Shown here: positions 12,303-23,399 of the stretch, piece by piece
Position numbering within the stretch: position 1 is the stretch's first letter
Layout of the letters: each line of letters begins with the position of its first letter
DNA from: Erythroxylum novogranatense
Lineage: Eukaryota > Streptophyta > Magnoliopsida > Malpighiales > Erythroxylaceae
Direction of reading: 5' to 3'
Assembly: GCA_029891385.1 (NCBI GenBank)
Contig: CM057228.1
Span: forward strand, 32,572,523 to 32,636,522
Length of the DNA: 64,000 bases
Notes under the pieces: model-generated
Told to the model about the DNA's origin: nothing
The model's database searches: none
The model's input: only the letters and a program-made list of their open reading frames with translations
Made by a program: the position numbers and the translations under genes

Positions 12303-13040
12303 TCATAAATGATAATCTTTAACACTAGAAACATAGCCTATGAAAATGCACCTTTTAGCATAAGGAGATAACTTTTCTTCATTAATATGAACATATGCAG
12401 GACAACCAAAACTTTTTAAATTGGAATAATCAATAGATTTATCGGTCCATTCTTCCTCTAAAATTTTGCCATCAAGTGATCTATGAGATGAATGATTCAC
12501 TAAATAAGCTACAGTAGAAATAACTTCAACCCATAGATCATGTCAGTGCCACAACCTAATAGTGGAGAACATACATCCAGTTTTTTCAAGTAGTATACAG
12601 TTCATCCTTTCTGCAACGCCATTCTTATGTTTCAAGAAATAAAGCCAGACTTTTCATTAAAAATCATCAATTATGGTCATGAGACATCTTTTTCCTCCCA
12701 ATGAGAGAACCTTGGAGAGACTCCAAAGATCAAAATGAATGTAATTAACTGTGTCCTTGGTTCTATAAAGACCTGCAGAAAAAAAATATTCTTTTGTTTT
12801 CCAAAAACACAATGTTCATAAAAATCAATATTGGTAGTGTTTTAGCCATCTAACAAACCACGCTTGTGTAAAATCAATATTAGTAGTGTTTTGTCCATCT
12901 AATAAACCACGCTTGTGTAAAATTGACATGCCTTTGTTACCCATGTGACCTAAAAAAATGTGCCAAAGTTTGGTTACATTAGAGTGGAGAGTAGAGGATA
13001 CAACTACTATTGAGCCTATAATGGTAAAACCTTGCAAAAT
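12303..13040 (-). pseudogene. Copia B integrase, broken
   Basis: The fragment at 12825-13037 holds the zinc-binding start of integrase (KLWHIFLGHMGNKGMSIL, the LWH..LGH motif). The fragment at 12303-12500 holds the C-terminal part (YSNLKSFGCPAYVHI followed by KRCIFIGY). Between them lie stops and a 49-bp tandem duplication at 12822-12919, which shifts the frame. Integrase inserts the element cDNA; this copy cannot do so. Confidence 0.7.
12822..12919. repeat. 49-bp tandem duplication in Copia B integrase
   Basis: 12822-12870 and 12871-12919 are two copies of the same 49-base unit (aaatcaatattggtagtg... and aaatcaatattagtagtg...) with a few mismatches. Because 49 is not a multiple of three, the duplication itself shifts the integrase frame. 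Confidence 0.85.
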
Positions 13041-13300
13041 AAATGAGTACCTTTTAGTAACATAAGAGCTGCTTGAATTACCTTTAAAACTCCACTTTGA
13101 GTGATGAACTTACTACCAAGAGATTTTAGTATACTAGGAGAGATGAGATTTCTTTTTAAATCAGGAACGTGTCTGACTTTGGTCAAGGTATGAATGACAC
13201 CATCATGTGTGTTAATGTTGATTGTCCCTTTGTCGATAACCCTACACTGAGAATTATTACCCATGAAAACAAAACCACCATCATAAGTCTCCTAGGTTGA
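13016..13300 (-). pseudogene. Copia B protease/pre-integrase fragment
   Basis: The minus-strand piece GNNSQCRVIDKGTI followed by VRHVPDLKRNLISPSIL matches the conserved segment between the Copia aspartic protease and integrase (G.G.V.I.......L..VLHVP.L..NLIS). The protease catalytic site just upstream has decayed. Confidence 0.65.
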
Positions 13301-13403
13301 AAACTAGTCCTTACAAGGACTCATATGAAACATACAGTCCATTATCCATTCATTCTTCGACCTTTTCCAATGTTAGTAGCTAAAAGAACATCACCCTTAA
13401 AAT

Positions 13404-14044
13404 CTATGTTAACAATGCTAGCCCTAGAAGACTTTTCTTATTGTTTGCCTTTGGTCTTCTTTTTTCTCTCATTTTATTTTTCAATTTATAGAACTCAAAA
13501 ATCTCATTCCCTTGCTTCTTATAATAACGACAAGTTTTACTTAAAATTTTGCCTATAGATTTTGACTTGCCTTTCTTCTTATTATTAGCATTGTTTTCCC
13601 TCTCATGGGTCCTTCCCATAATAATCAAACCTTCACCTTAAGGCATTGATGAGATTTTAGTGTCAAATTTTTCCTTAGATAATAACTTTGTTTTAACATC
13701 CTCAAAGAACAAGGTATCATGATTGCCATATAACATGATTTCTTTAAAATGCCTATATGAAGGGGGAATTGTGCAAACAAGCAAAACAATTTTATCATCA
13801 TCAATATTCATATCAAGATTTTCATGATCAATCAAGATATAATTAAACTCATCTAGGTGAGATTGGGCAGAGATACCTTCTTGCTTTCAGATGGTGAATA
13901 AACATTCCTTAAAAAGAAGCTTATTGGCAAGGCTCTTCGTCATATAAAGTGATTCCAATTTTAATCACAACCCAGCTATCATAGTTTCATTAGTCACCTT
14001 GCGTAAAACTTCTTGGTAAAGGCATAGCTAAATCGCTGAAAGGG
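13404..14044 (-). pseudogene. Copia B gag, C-terminal part
   Basis: The fragment at 13638-13960 carries the UBN2 gag core (LESLYMTKSL... and SAQSHLDEFN, then LVCTIPPSYRHF). The fragment at 13404-13628 carries a basic linker and a decayed zinc knuckle (CRYYKKQGNEIFEFY, where CX2CX4HX4C is expected). The N-terminal part lies at 15471-15655, on the far side of a solo LTR that split the gene. Confidence 0.65.
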
Positions 14045-14049
14045 CTTTC
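14045..14049. repeat. Target-site duplication (ctttc), left
   Basis: ctttc here is repeated exactly at 15466-15470, directly flanking the solo LTR on both sides. Confidence 0.85.
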
Positions 14050-15465
14050 TGTTGGATCGCGTACAGTCCGAGTATTCACAATACACTGCGGAAAAAGACC
14101 ATACAATAACATGAGTATAATCGAGAATACCAAAGATGTACGAAAATATCTTATTTTCGTGGATAGATTGCTTCTTTTTGGATTCCAAGACACTGCAAAA
14201 CGCGAATGCCCTCTACCGGTATCCACACGAGTATGCACGATCCGGGCTGCGGCTGTGGTGTGCTAGCACGTTCAGAAACTCTTCCGAACGCCGCACGATT
14301 ATTCTCTCGGATGGCGGCTAGGGTTTCGTCTTTTTCTTCCCTTGACCTAATGAGACCTAAGTTTCTCTATTTATAGAGAAACCCTAATCTCATTCAGGCC
14401 CTATTAAGTTTCGGCCCATTATATCATATATAATAAAAGCCCAACAACTTAATTAAATCCAGCCCAATAAATATATTTATTCAACACCTAATAAATTAGG
14501 CCCAATAGAATAAGTCCATATCACATCACTCTTTGTGTGCGACCCTGTAGGCTCATTTGATGTTGGCAATGGACTTGATTACACTTCAAGGCCCATAAGT
14601 CATAAGCGGCCTCTAGTAAGACATTATGACTACCCAAATCAAATGAGGATCGATGATCCGATTTAACCTGTAATTATGGTTATAGGCTTAGTCCTTTTGT
14701 AACACGATATTAAGATTAATCACAAGGCATGGTACATGTCAACCTTTGATTAATCATAGTTTCTTGATGCCCAGGTTGGCTGATTATAACAAATGACATT
14801 GATGACTCTTCATCAATTCATTTGAGCACGGCCATGCATTTCTTCAGTCACACTTGTCAAGAGGCCCAAATGATATCTCTCTCATTTAAGAGAGGTACAA
14901 ATCCCATCTATGTCATTCACATCCCTCCGCATGATTCATTTAGTGTCCAACATAAGAGTATTTGTTATTCGGTTAAAATAACTTAGTCTAATATCAAAAC
15001 ACTAAATTTCTCATGTAGGGAACCATGATGACTTCAGGTCAAAGGACTAAAGTCAAACCATATAAAGAATCACTAATGACATGAAACCATGTAGTATTCT
15101 TTATATGGGTCGGTCCAATATATGTTCTCTAACATATATCTATGTTTCTGATTTGATATCTCATATCCATGATCAGTAAAACGTGATCATCAATCATAAC
15201 ACATACTAGTCTTAATTCATTATTGTTCCACCAATAATGATCGACCAGGGACAGTCTAGAATAGTGTTATAAAGCTTATGGTTTTACTATCAAGTCACAT
15301 ACTTGATGACATAAGTCTAATAATATTCATGGAATGTAAATCACATTACATAAATGAAATACATGCATATATGAAACGGAATACCTCATAATATATATTA
15401 TTAACAAATCATAATGTTAATACATGAATCACAAATGTTCATTGGCCTAGGGCACACTACTAACA
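14050..15465 (-). repeat. 1.4-kb solo LTR of the Copia F family, nested in Copia B gag
   Basis: The block runs from TGTTGGATCGCG to CACTACTAACA and is flanked by a perfect 5-bp duplication, ctttc. It is nearly colinear with 56936-58355, the 3' LTR of element F, sharing the CTATTTATAGAGAAACCC block, the long non-coding middle and the GGCCTAGGGCACACTAC end. There is no internal region or second LTR, so it is a solo LTR. Solo LTRs arise by unequal recombination between the two LTRs of a full element. Orientation follows element F, on the minus strand. Confidence 0.9.
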
Positions 15466-15470
15466 CTTTC

Positions 15471-15655
15471 TCATTGAGGTCCTCCCATTGTTCATCACTT
15501 ATAGTGTCTAGCTTCTTAGATTTTTTGTTAAAGGCTTTCTTCAACCTATATTGTGTAATAACAACCTTAATCTAGGCACACCAAATTGCAAAACTAATCT
15601 TTCCTTCAAATTTCTCAATGTCAAACTTAATGACAATTGACATAATGAACTACTC
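15471..15655 (-). pseudogene. Copia B gag, N-terminal part
   Basis: Minus-strand reading gives IKFDIEKFEGKISFAIWCA and KKLDTISDEQWEDLNEK, matching the N-terminal Copia gag (F.G.NF..W). It continues across the solo LTR into the fragment ending at 14044. Confidence 0.6.
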
Positions 15656-15674
15656 CTTGATTGAGATTAATGAG

Positions 15675-15686
15675 GCTCTAATACCA
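15675..15686 (-). other. Primer-binding site of Copia B
   Basis: The plus strand reads gctctaatacca, one base different from the complement of the initiator tRNA-Met site TGGTATCAGAGC. It lies three bases from the 5' LTR end at 15690, as expected for a minus-strand element. Confidence 0.8.
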
Positions 15687-15689
15687 ATT

Positions 15690-16215
15690 TGTTGGACCAA
15701 CTTTGGTAAAGAATAAATGTAAAAACACAATTAAAGGGAGTCACAAACAAGAAAACAAGAAATTTATGGAAACACGAAAATTACATAGGAAACCTGATTG
15801 TTAGGAGAAAAACTCACAGAGCAATGAATCAATTTCACTATGCTTAGGGTTACAATGTGTTTAGAAACTCTCACATAACTTTCTCTAGTCTCTCAAGAAG
15901 GCTAAGAAATCTTCACTCACTTACATAAGCAAGTCTCATAGGATGTATATACACAAAAGTGAGATGGATAACAATGCCCAACAAATTATTGTGCCAACTA
16001 CACAATCATCTACACAACAAAAATTCTGTTACATACAAAAAGACATATTGTGTTAGTTACATTTTGTATTGTGCTGCTGGATGTCAGATAAAAACAAGGC
16101 TGCAATGAACAGACATAATTTTTTTTAGAACATATGAACAAAATTGCCCATACTTTTAACAACTCAGTGCCACATTAACTAGAGAACAATGAGAAAATTG
16201 GGCCATACTCCAATA
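15690..16215 (-). repeat. 5' LTR of Copia B
   Basis: This 526-bp partner of 8553-9073 lies beside the primer-binding site. It begins TGTTGGACCAAC in plus orientation and ends CCAATA, followed by the target duplication gttgg at 16216-16220. Confidence 0.85.
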
Positions 16216-16220
16216 GTTGG

Positions 16221-16400
16221 CAAAGAGGAATCATCACTCCTAAGGGGTGATTGAGGCATCTAAACATAGAAAATTGTATGTGATATTCTTTATCATAAAA
16301 TTTACCATTCCTGTGGTGACGTCATATTTACTGTTTATCACACAGGATGCATAATCAACCATTTCACTACTATAGTAAGAAGATGATGTACTAGTTGTCC
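16221..16400 (-). pseudogene. Unidentified coding-like block right of Copia B
   Basis: On the minus strand, after TTTTTGTAG (an acceptor-like site near 16400), about 50 codons are open: TTSTSSSYYSSEMVDYASCV and onward to LCLDASITP. A GTAAAT donor-like site lies inside. It is contiguous with the coding-like blocks at 7700-8547 once element B is removed. I do not recognise the protein. It could be a decayed host gene split by the transposon, or chance. Confidence 0.25.
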
Positions 16401-17334
16401 TACAAAAAATTCTTGTAACTTACAAGATATACGAAAATGCTATGTCTAACTTGAATAAAATTTCCTTACGATTCTAAGCAAAAAGGATCTCGTATGTTAT
16501 AAAAAATAATTAAATACTAACAAATAGTAAAATTTATGCATGATAAAAGAATCCAAAGTCAACATGTACACTACAACTCAGATTTTTTGATGAGGAAACT
16601 TCTAGTCTTATACATGATAACATTAAAGACTTACGAAATAATCATATACCATGCAATCAAGACATCTGTAAGGGTTGTGATTAAAAACCATCCCTTTCCA
16701 TAGCTGCTCCAAATATCAAAATATGAAAAGTTCAGGTCAACCAACTTTATAACATGAATATATCATTTGCAAGGAGGTAGATAAAATTAAAGTAATGGCA
16801 ATGCATCAGATTCTACAGAACATCCTCCTTCTATCATTCTTAAAAAAACATGTTGCTAAATTTCAATTCGCAAGATACATGATTTCCATTAGAGATAAGA
16901 CAATATAGAAATTTCTAGGCAGCTATAAACACAACAAGAATGACATAAAGTTTATTGTAAGAGCCATAACCAAATTACAATGAAGCCTTCTAGCCATATA
17001 AACAAAATGGCTCTTTAACTATAAAAATACTTGAAAAACAAACAAATAAATTTTAACCTAATGGAGCCAATCTTAAACCAGACAATACTAGTATTTAAAG
17101 TCAATTGACAAAACATACAATAGTGAAATCAACAAAAACAGAAGGTAGGTAATCATTAATCAAAATTTGATCCCAATTTTCTCGAGGAAGTACAATATCA
17201 TGCAAAGAATACTTAATGTTATAATCTAACATAGGCTTCTCTAGAATTCTTATTGCCTATTATACAAAATAAAATAGGAAGTTCCAATAAGTTGAAACTT
17301 GAAATGTAACATCCTTATTCTACTAAAAACCCAT
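16401..17334. other. Gene-free AT-rich stretch
   Basis: I see no protein motif, LTR end or RNA gene. It separates element B from element C and may be intronic or intergenic sequence of the unidentified locus to its left. Confidence 0.4.
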
Positions 17335-17593
17335 TGATAACATGAGTTTTTAACTAAAACCCATAGATAACATGAGTTTTAACTATCTTATTTTTTGTTT
17401 AATTGATAACATCGGTTATTAGAGATAACTCTTTTCTATAGTATGTAGATAACTTTTATTTGTAGTACGTTTTAAATCCTTTCTGTTCATATTATCTCTT
17501 ATCCATGTATGTACATTGTGTATGTAAAGGCTCTATAACCTTTATAAATATTATTAGAAATATAACACAATTATTTACATTATTATCGTAGTG
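17335..17593 (+). repeat. 5' LTR of Copia C (ends approximate)
   Basis: It aligns in blocks with 28319-28539. The first about 30 bases are duplicated at 17334-17363 and 17362-17390 (both contain GATAACATGAG), so the exact left end is uncertain. Confidence 0.6.
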
Positions 17594-17959
17594 CTCACAT
17601 CAAACACATAATTTTTTTTCCATACAACATCAACATCCACATTTCATAAGTCAACCAACATCCCAAATCCAACGGGTTAAAACCAATACGATAGAATCAT
17701 CAAACCACTCCAGAAGACATTCAACACTTAGAGAGTATTATCAACACCAATATGATAAAATCATCACACCAAACACTCACAACATCGACATCCACACTCT
17801 GTAAGACCTTCAACAATTAGACATAATTATTTTGAAAGTCATTCAACACAAATTCAATACCACAATCAACATTCACAAAAAGCGCAATACCACAATTAAA
17901 TGGTAGATACCAATACACTAACAACACCCTTCAATCAAATCATACGCTTCCTGACCACA

Positions 17960-19110
17960 CCATTGAATTTCACCAATTATCTTGTTTGGAAAAATCAATT
18001 TTAAGTTATTTTGATTACCTTTGATCTCATAGGCAATGTGGATGGCACTATCTTCCCATCAGTAGCAGTCTCTAGCTCGGAATCTCCATCTTCAAAATTT
18101 CACAAATAATGTTCAACTTGTATATTGCTTCTTCATAGCATCGCTCTCTCCATCAATCTCCCGACTAACTCTCAGCTATCACACTGTTCATGCACTATGG
18201 TTTGGAATAACAGATCATTTTATGCAATAATTGTCTTCCCAATACTCTCTTCTCCATTGTTAACTCCACCTGCTAAAGAAAAGCTTCAACACCATCACTA
18301 TTTTCTCTCACTTATCTCCACAACTGCAAACAACTTGGTAGCTATTGGTGATACAGTTTTTGTCAAAGACCTAGTTCTCTTCACCTTGAATAGCCTCCTA
18401 GCTGATTAGGAATCTTTAATAGGCATGTAAATTGAGCCCAGGATAGGCCCAAACTGGCTCATTTTGTCAAAAACGATGTCATTTTTTAAAATTTTGTTAA
18501 AAAGTAATAAAGTAGGCTGGCCTATCGAACTAGAGCTCGGGCCTCTCCAATCGAGCCTAGGTAGGCCTGGGCTTAGTCTGACATATTGTCGTCCCTAATC
18601 CTTCATCACTATAACTAAACATCACGATACTCCCTTGAATTTTCTCGAGCTTTGTGTCAAACTTCTAGGTCATAAATAGCACCTACTCTCTTTTCACTCA
18701 CCTCTACCACTAGACATTGCTTTTTTTGTCTCTCACACTAGTGGTCATCACTCTCACGACACTTGCGGTAGAGGCAATGAAAAAGCTTGCAGAGGGAGGC
18801 ACTACCACGCTCCCTCTACTTCTTGGGTTAACCTTATTTCTGCTGAGTCTCTCACTTGCCAACCTGCTTCTTCTTTTGGGCCTCGGTAGACCCTTAGGGC
18901 CATCTATCCTACTCATCCACTGCATCAGGCTTCTGGCCCACTTCATTCACAACACTTTTAGGACCAATTTCAACCTCCAACTTAAGCATCCAATAATGAT
19001 TCATTTCCCAAGTCTACTAAACCACCCATGCAATGTCAAATTTGTTGGAAACGGATCCATATTACTGCCCACTATCATTTTTGATATTCCGAGTCTCATA
19101 ATCATTTTTA
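17960..19110 (+). pseudogene. Copia C gag, broken
   Basis: Fragments in order read TNYLVWKNQF (N-terminal gag), then ISTTANNLVAIGDTVFVKDL (UBN2 core, 18310-18370), LADxESL cut by the MITE, LPLNFLELCVKLLGHK after it, and CQICWKRIHITAHY (19033-19075), a zinc knuckle whose last cysteine is tyrosine. Stops and frame changes occur throughout. The long hydrophobic open frame at 18717-19169 overlaps this region in another frame and is not a membrane protein gene. Confidence 0.65.
18420..18597. mobile_element. 178-bp hAT-type MITE in Copia C gag
   Basis: The block starts TAGGCATG and ends GTCCCTA, giving imperfect terminal inverted repeats of the TAGGG...CCCTA type, with inner AGCCCAGG/CCTGGGCT complementarity. 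It is flanked by 8-bp near-duplicates, atctttaa (18412-18419) and atccttca (18598-18605), matching 6 of 8. Removing it and one copy joins the gag reading frame (DxESL then SSL). Eight-base duplications and TAGGG ends are typical of hAT MITEs. Confidence 0.65.
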
Positions 19111-19440
19111 TGATTCTTGATATATTAATAATAATAATAATAATATTTATGCAACATTTACTACCATGAATATTCAACCTAAACTAGACACTACTTACCT
19201 CAATTTCAATACTATTTTTGACCACCACCTACATGACTCTTAATTATCACCTTGTAGAATTCATATTCCCGTATGATGGGTCCAATCAAGTATTCATTGG
19301 AAATGAACAAACTCTTCCCATTTCCTCTATTAGTTCATTCACTAAATCTAATTATTCTCGTCTTCCTCACCTTTGTGATATTTGATTGTTCCTAATCTGT
19401 TGCCAAATTTGTTTCTAATAATTCATGTCTTATTGAATTT
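19110..19440 (+). pseudogene. Copia C protease/pre-integrase remnant
   Basis: The plus-strand reading ATFTTMNIQPKLDTTYLN and then YDGSNQVFIGNEQTLPISSI is the Copia protease-flank signature (V.IGNG..LPI..IG). The protease D-S-G site between them is not intact. Confidence 0.55.
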
Positions 19441-19458
19441 AATCTTTTTAGTTAGATT

Positions 19459-20680
19459 GTGAATGACCTTCAAACCAAGATATTGCTCCTTGTGAGTTCC
19501 ATATATAATAAACTTTATCCCTTGAAGATACCATCCCAATTTTGTAATTATGTCTCTCTCACTGCCACCATTGCTTCCTTGGATCTATGGCATCAATTAC
19601 ATAGTCATCTGTGTCGTTATAAGTTATCTAGTTTATCTTCCATTTTACTAGTTAAATCCAATGCCATTAATTCTTGTACTTCTTGTCTTAAAGGAAAAAA
19701 AATGTTCGTCTTTCATTTCTATTATCCTCTTATCTCTCTACGAAACCTTTACAACTCATTTATTGTGATTTTTGGGGACCTTCGTTGACTCTTTCCTTAT
19801 CTGGGTATCGACACTTTATTATCTTCACTAATAATTTTAGTCATTTCATCTTTTTTTTTTTTAAAAGTCACATGTTCTTCCCTGTTTTCAAACTTTTAAA
19901 ACAACCATAGAAAACCTTTTCCCCACCACTATAAAAATTTTCAATGCAATAGAACTCTCGAACTCATCAATGACATCTTCGCTCAATATCTTACTACCCA
20001 TGACATCACTTATTGCATCTTTTGTCCTTATACTCCTCAACAAAATGGCCTTATCGAACATAAAATTCTCCATATCACTAAAATAGGCCTTACTCTTCTT
20101 TTGCATGCCTCTTTACCTAAATTCTTTTGGGTTGAAGCTTTTCACATTGTTGTTTATCTCATCAACCTTTTACCTACATATATTCTTAATCATCAATCTC
20201 CTTATGAAACACTTTTTCACACTAAACCAAATCTCTCTCACTTTCGAGTCTTTAGTTGCACTTGTTTTCTCTTTTGAAGCTTTACCTATACTGATAAACT
20301 CACATCTAAATCTACTCCCTGTGTTTTTCTCAAATATTAGTCTAAGTATAAATACTACCATTGTTTTGATCCTCACACCTATAAACTTTGTATCTCTCAA
20401 CATGTTTTTTTTATTGAATATATTTTCTACTAATCCACCCTCTCTTCTCATTCTTCTCTTTCCCCTTCTCCTCCCTCTGTTCTCTCCTCATCTTTACCTT
20501 TTAGCCCAACTCACACTACTTCTCCACCCTTACCTATTAATCCTCCACCATCATCCTCTCATCCTATGGTCACTTGCACACATGATCAAACCTGTGTTTC
20601 TTGCTCTTTTGATGATTATGTCACCTATTCCACACTTGTTACAAATTCTGATCCTATACATTTCACTCATGCCAAAAAAT
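19459..20680 (+). pseudogene. Copia C integrase, broken
   Basis: The zinc-binding start LDLWHQLHSHL and INSCTSCLKGKK lie in 19459-19788. The core and C-terminal portions follow in other frames: PLYLNSFGLKLFTLL at about 20105, corresponding to LP..FW.EAF.T, and the YILNHQSPYETLF-like region near 20180. A conserved tryptophan codon position downstream reads TAG at 20689-20691. Frameshifts prevent a functional product. Confidence 0.65.
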
Positions 20681-20735
20681 TTTCACACTAGCATCAAACC
20701 ATGTTTAATAAGTTCACTACTCTCTATAGAATCTG

Positions 20736-20740
20736 GAATC
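20736..20740. repeat. Apparent target-site duplication (gaatc) of Gypsy D, left
   Basis: gaatc here matches 26890-26894 on the other side of Gypsy D. Joining the Copia C sequence across one copy gives the in-frame reading FTTLYRIWN then LIPPPP, as expected for the start of Copia RT. Confidence 0.6.
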
Positions 20741-22578
20741 CCGTGCAATCTCATTATCTCATCAACGTACTTCCTGGCTAGCACATGCAATGAATCAGTC
20801 TGCTTGATTACCAGAAAATGGGCTGACTTCGTCAACCGATCCACTATAACCCATATGGCATCATGCTTCCTGCTAGTCTTAGGCAACCCCATCAGAAAAT
20901 CCATGGTTACTCTTTGCCACTTCCACTCAGGAATGGACAATGGCCTCAACTTGCCTGAAGGCGCATGGTGTTCAGCCTTGACCTGCTGACACACAAGACA
21001 CTTACTAACATACTCTGCTACATCCTTCTTCATGCCCTTCCACCAAAAATGCTCTCTCAAATCTCTGTACATCCTGGTGCTACCTGGGTGCATGGCATAA
21101 GGCGCATTGTGTGCCTCATCCTTAACTTCCCTGCTATCTGGAATGCAAAGTCTATCCTCCACTGTCATAAGTCCATCATCTCTCACTACTACCTCAGAAA
21201 CCTTACCATTCAGAATTTCCTCTCGAAGCTTGCTCAACTCTGCATCCTGTGTCTGCAACTCCCTAACCTTCTCCCTGAGTATAGGCCTCACTCTGAAAGT
21301 AGCTAAGAGGCAATCTGGTTCCTCCTGCTTCAAGCTTATCTTAAGCTTGGCCATCTCTTCCAATAAAGGAAGATACACTGTCTGAACATGGGCAATAGAA
21401 GACTTTCTGCTCAAAGCATCCGCCACTACATTCGCCTTGCCTGGGTGGTACTCAATCAACAAATCATAGTCCTTGAGCAACTCAATCCACCTTCTCTGTC
21501 TCAAATTCAACTCCTTCTGGCCCAGTAAGTACTTGAGGCTCTTGTGATCTGTAAAGATCTGTGTCTGAACTCCATAAAGATAATGCCTCCAAACCTTCAA
21601 GGCAAAGATCACTGCTGCTAACTCCAAGTCATGAGTCGGATAATTCAACTCATACTGCTTCAGTTGCCTTGAAGCATATGCTATCACCCTGTCTCCCTGC
21701 ATCAACACACAACCTAAACCCTTCCTCGAGGCATCATCAGACATCCGATAGCCTTCATCACCCGAAGGCAAAATCAGCACTGGAGCTCTTGTCAACCTGA
21801 GCTTGAGCTCCTCAAAGCTCTTCTGGCACTCATTAGTCCATATAAACTTCTGATTCTTCCTCAATAGCTTGGTCATCGGAGCAGCTATCATGGAAAATCC
21901 TTCTACAAACCTCCTGTAGTAACCTGCAAGGCCCAGAAAACTTCTTACCTCTGTCACTGTCTTGGGTGCATGCCAACTTACTACTGCTTCAACTTTTCTC
22001 GGATCAACATGTACACCATCCTGTGAAATCACATGTCTAAGGAAAGTCTCCTCATGAAGCCAGAACTCACACTTGCTGAACTTAGCATAAAGCTCTCTCT
22101 CCCTAAGAGTCTGCAAAATAATCCTGAGATGCTTCTCATGATCTTCTTCACTCTTAGAATACACCAGAATGTCATCTATAAACACTATGACAAACTGATC
22201 CAGAAACTCCTTGAAGACCCTGTTCATAAGATCCATGAAAGCAGCTGGAGCATTGGTTAAACCGAATGGCATAACCAAAAACTCATAGGGCCCATAACGG
22301 GTCCTGAATGCTGTCTTGCTAACATCAGACTCCTTGATTCTGAGCTGATGATAACCTGACCTGAGATCTATCTTGGAAAAGACCCGTGCTCCCTGCAGCT
22401 GATCAAACAGATCATCTATCCATGGCAAAGGATACTTGTTCTTGATTTTCACCTTATTGAGCCTCCGATAATCAATGCACATCCACCATGATCCATCCTT
22501 CTTCTTAACAAACAGAACTGGTGCTCCCCAAGGAGACGAACTAGGCCTGACATACCCCTTCTCTAACAGTTCCTCCAA
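20741..22578 (-). pseudogene. Gypsy D RT, RNase H and truncated integrase
   Basis: An uninterrupted frame of about 610 codons. [20 protein letters not shown] (residues 13-31), [22 protein letters not shown], the catalytic [10 protein letters not shown] (133-142). RNase H follows with [31 protein letters not shown] and TDHKSLKYL. Then come the integrase zinc finger ([12 protein letters not shown] ... [12 protein letters not shown]) and the first catalytic aspartate region ([20 protein letters not shown]). The frame ends inside integrase at MRLHGIP, just before the second catalytic aspartate. The RT half looks biochemically well kept; the product lacks a complete integrase. Confidence 0.85.
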
Positions 22579-22803
22579 CTGTTCCTTAAGCTCCTCAACT
22601 CACCGGAGCCATCCTGTAGCGGGATAGAAATAGCGCGGTTACGGGAATCGAGTCAATGGCAAACTCGATTTCCCTCACCGTGACAAACACAGTAACTCAT
22701 CCGGAACACATCTGGAATTCCTCACAACCGGAAATCCTCTAACTTCCCTTCATGCACATCGGCATCTACAACATGCGCCAAGAAAGCTTCACATCCTCGC
22801 CTA

Positions 22804-23364
22804 TCATTCTTTCACCAACATAATTGAAATCGGTCTTAGCGAAGGTATCTTCCTGTCTCCTCTGAAGATCACCCTCTCACCATTGCCCAGATCAAACTCT
22901 ACCTCTTTCTGACCACAATCCAGCTTGGCCAGATACTTCTCCATAGTATCCATCCCCAGGATAACATCTAACCCTCTAAGGTCTAGCGGTAGTAAGTCCA
23001 CTACCAATCTAGCACCATCTATGAAGAGCTCACACTGCTCATATACCTGACTGATCACCACATTCCTCCCTAGAGGAGTACTAACAATCAAAGGCCTATC
23101 CAAAGGCACAGAACTCATATCATGCAATGCTATGCTAGCAGAAACAAAAGAGTGTGTGGAACCAGAATCAATCAAAACATAGACTGCTGAATCAAATAAT
23201 CGAGCCATACCCGTGACAACCTCAGGTGCGGCTGCAGCTTCCTCCCTGGTCATGCCAAACACTCTTACCGGTGCCTGACCCCTTGGCCTTCCTGGAGGAA
23301 CAGTCTTCCTCGCAGTCCCAGTATCGCCTACCTCGATCGGCTTTGGTTCCCACTGTCTCTGCAC
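22804..23364 (-). pseudogene. Gypsy D aspartic protease
   Basis: An open stretch of 186 codons contains VYVLIDSGSTHSFVS, with the catalytic D-S-G, and LDVILGMDTMEKY, the conserved hydrophobic-G-MD segment. It would process the Gag-Pol polyprotein. It is in a different frame from both neighbouring pieces, so frameshifts at about 22600-22800 and about 23364 separate it from RT and gag. Confidence 0.75.
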
Positions 23365-23399
23365 GCCTAGAGCTCAAATCAGGACCCTCTAGTCTCGGT

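Larger units (their letters stand above)
8553..16215 (-). mobile_element. Complete but dead Ty1/Copia element B
   Basis: The element is bounded by two LTRs (8553-9073 and 15690-16215), each running from TGTTGGACC to a CA/TA end in plus orientation, and by identical 5-bp flanks gttgg. Reading minus: primer-binding site 15675-15686, gag 15655-13404 (split by a solo LTR), protease/pre-integrase, integrase to 12303, RT to about 10970 and RNase H to 9086. LTRs are roughly 85% alike by eye, so it is much older than element E. Removing the nested solo LTRs at 9737-10963 and 14050-15465 leaves about 5 kb, the normal Copia size. All genes are broken. Confidence 0.85.

Noticed and set aside
18717..19169. 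150-codon hydrophobic open frame that could suggest a membrane protein
   Set aside because: It overlaps, in another frame, the Copia C gag remnant with its zinc knuckle. The leucine/isoleucine richness comes from CT-rich and AAT-repeat DNA.
20105..20989. 294-codon plus-strand open frame
   Set aside because: Its first part is Copia C integrase read partly out of frame, and its second part is antisense to the Gypsy D integrase. It crosses the junction of two transposons and is not a gene.
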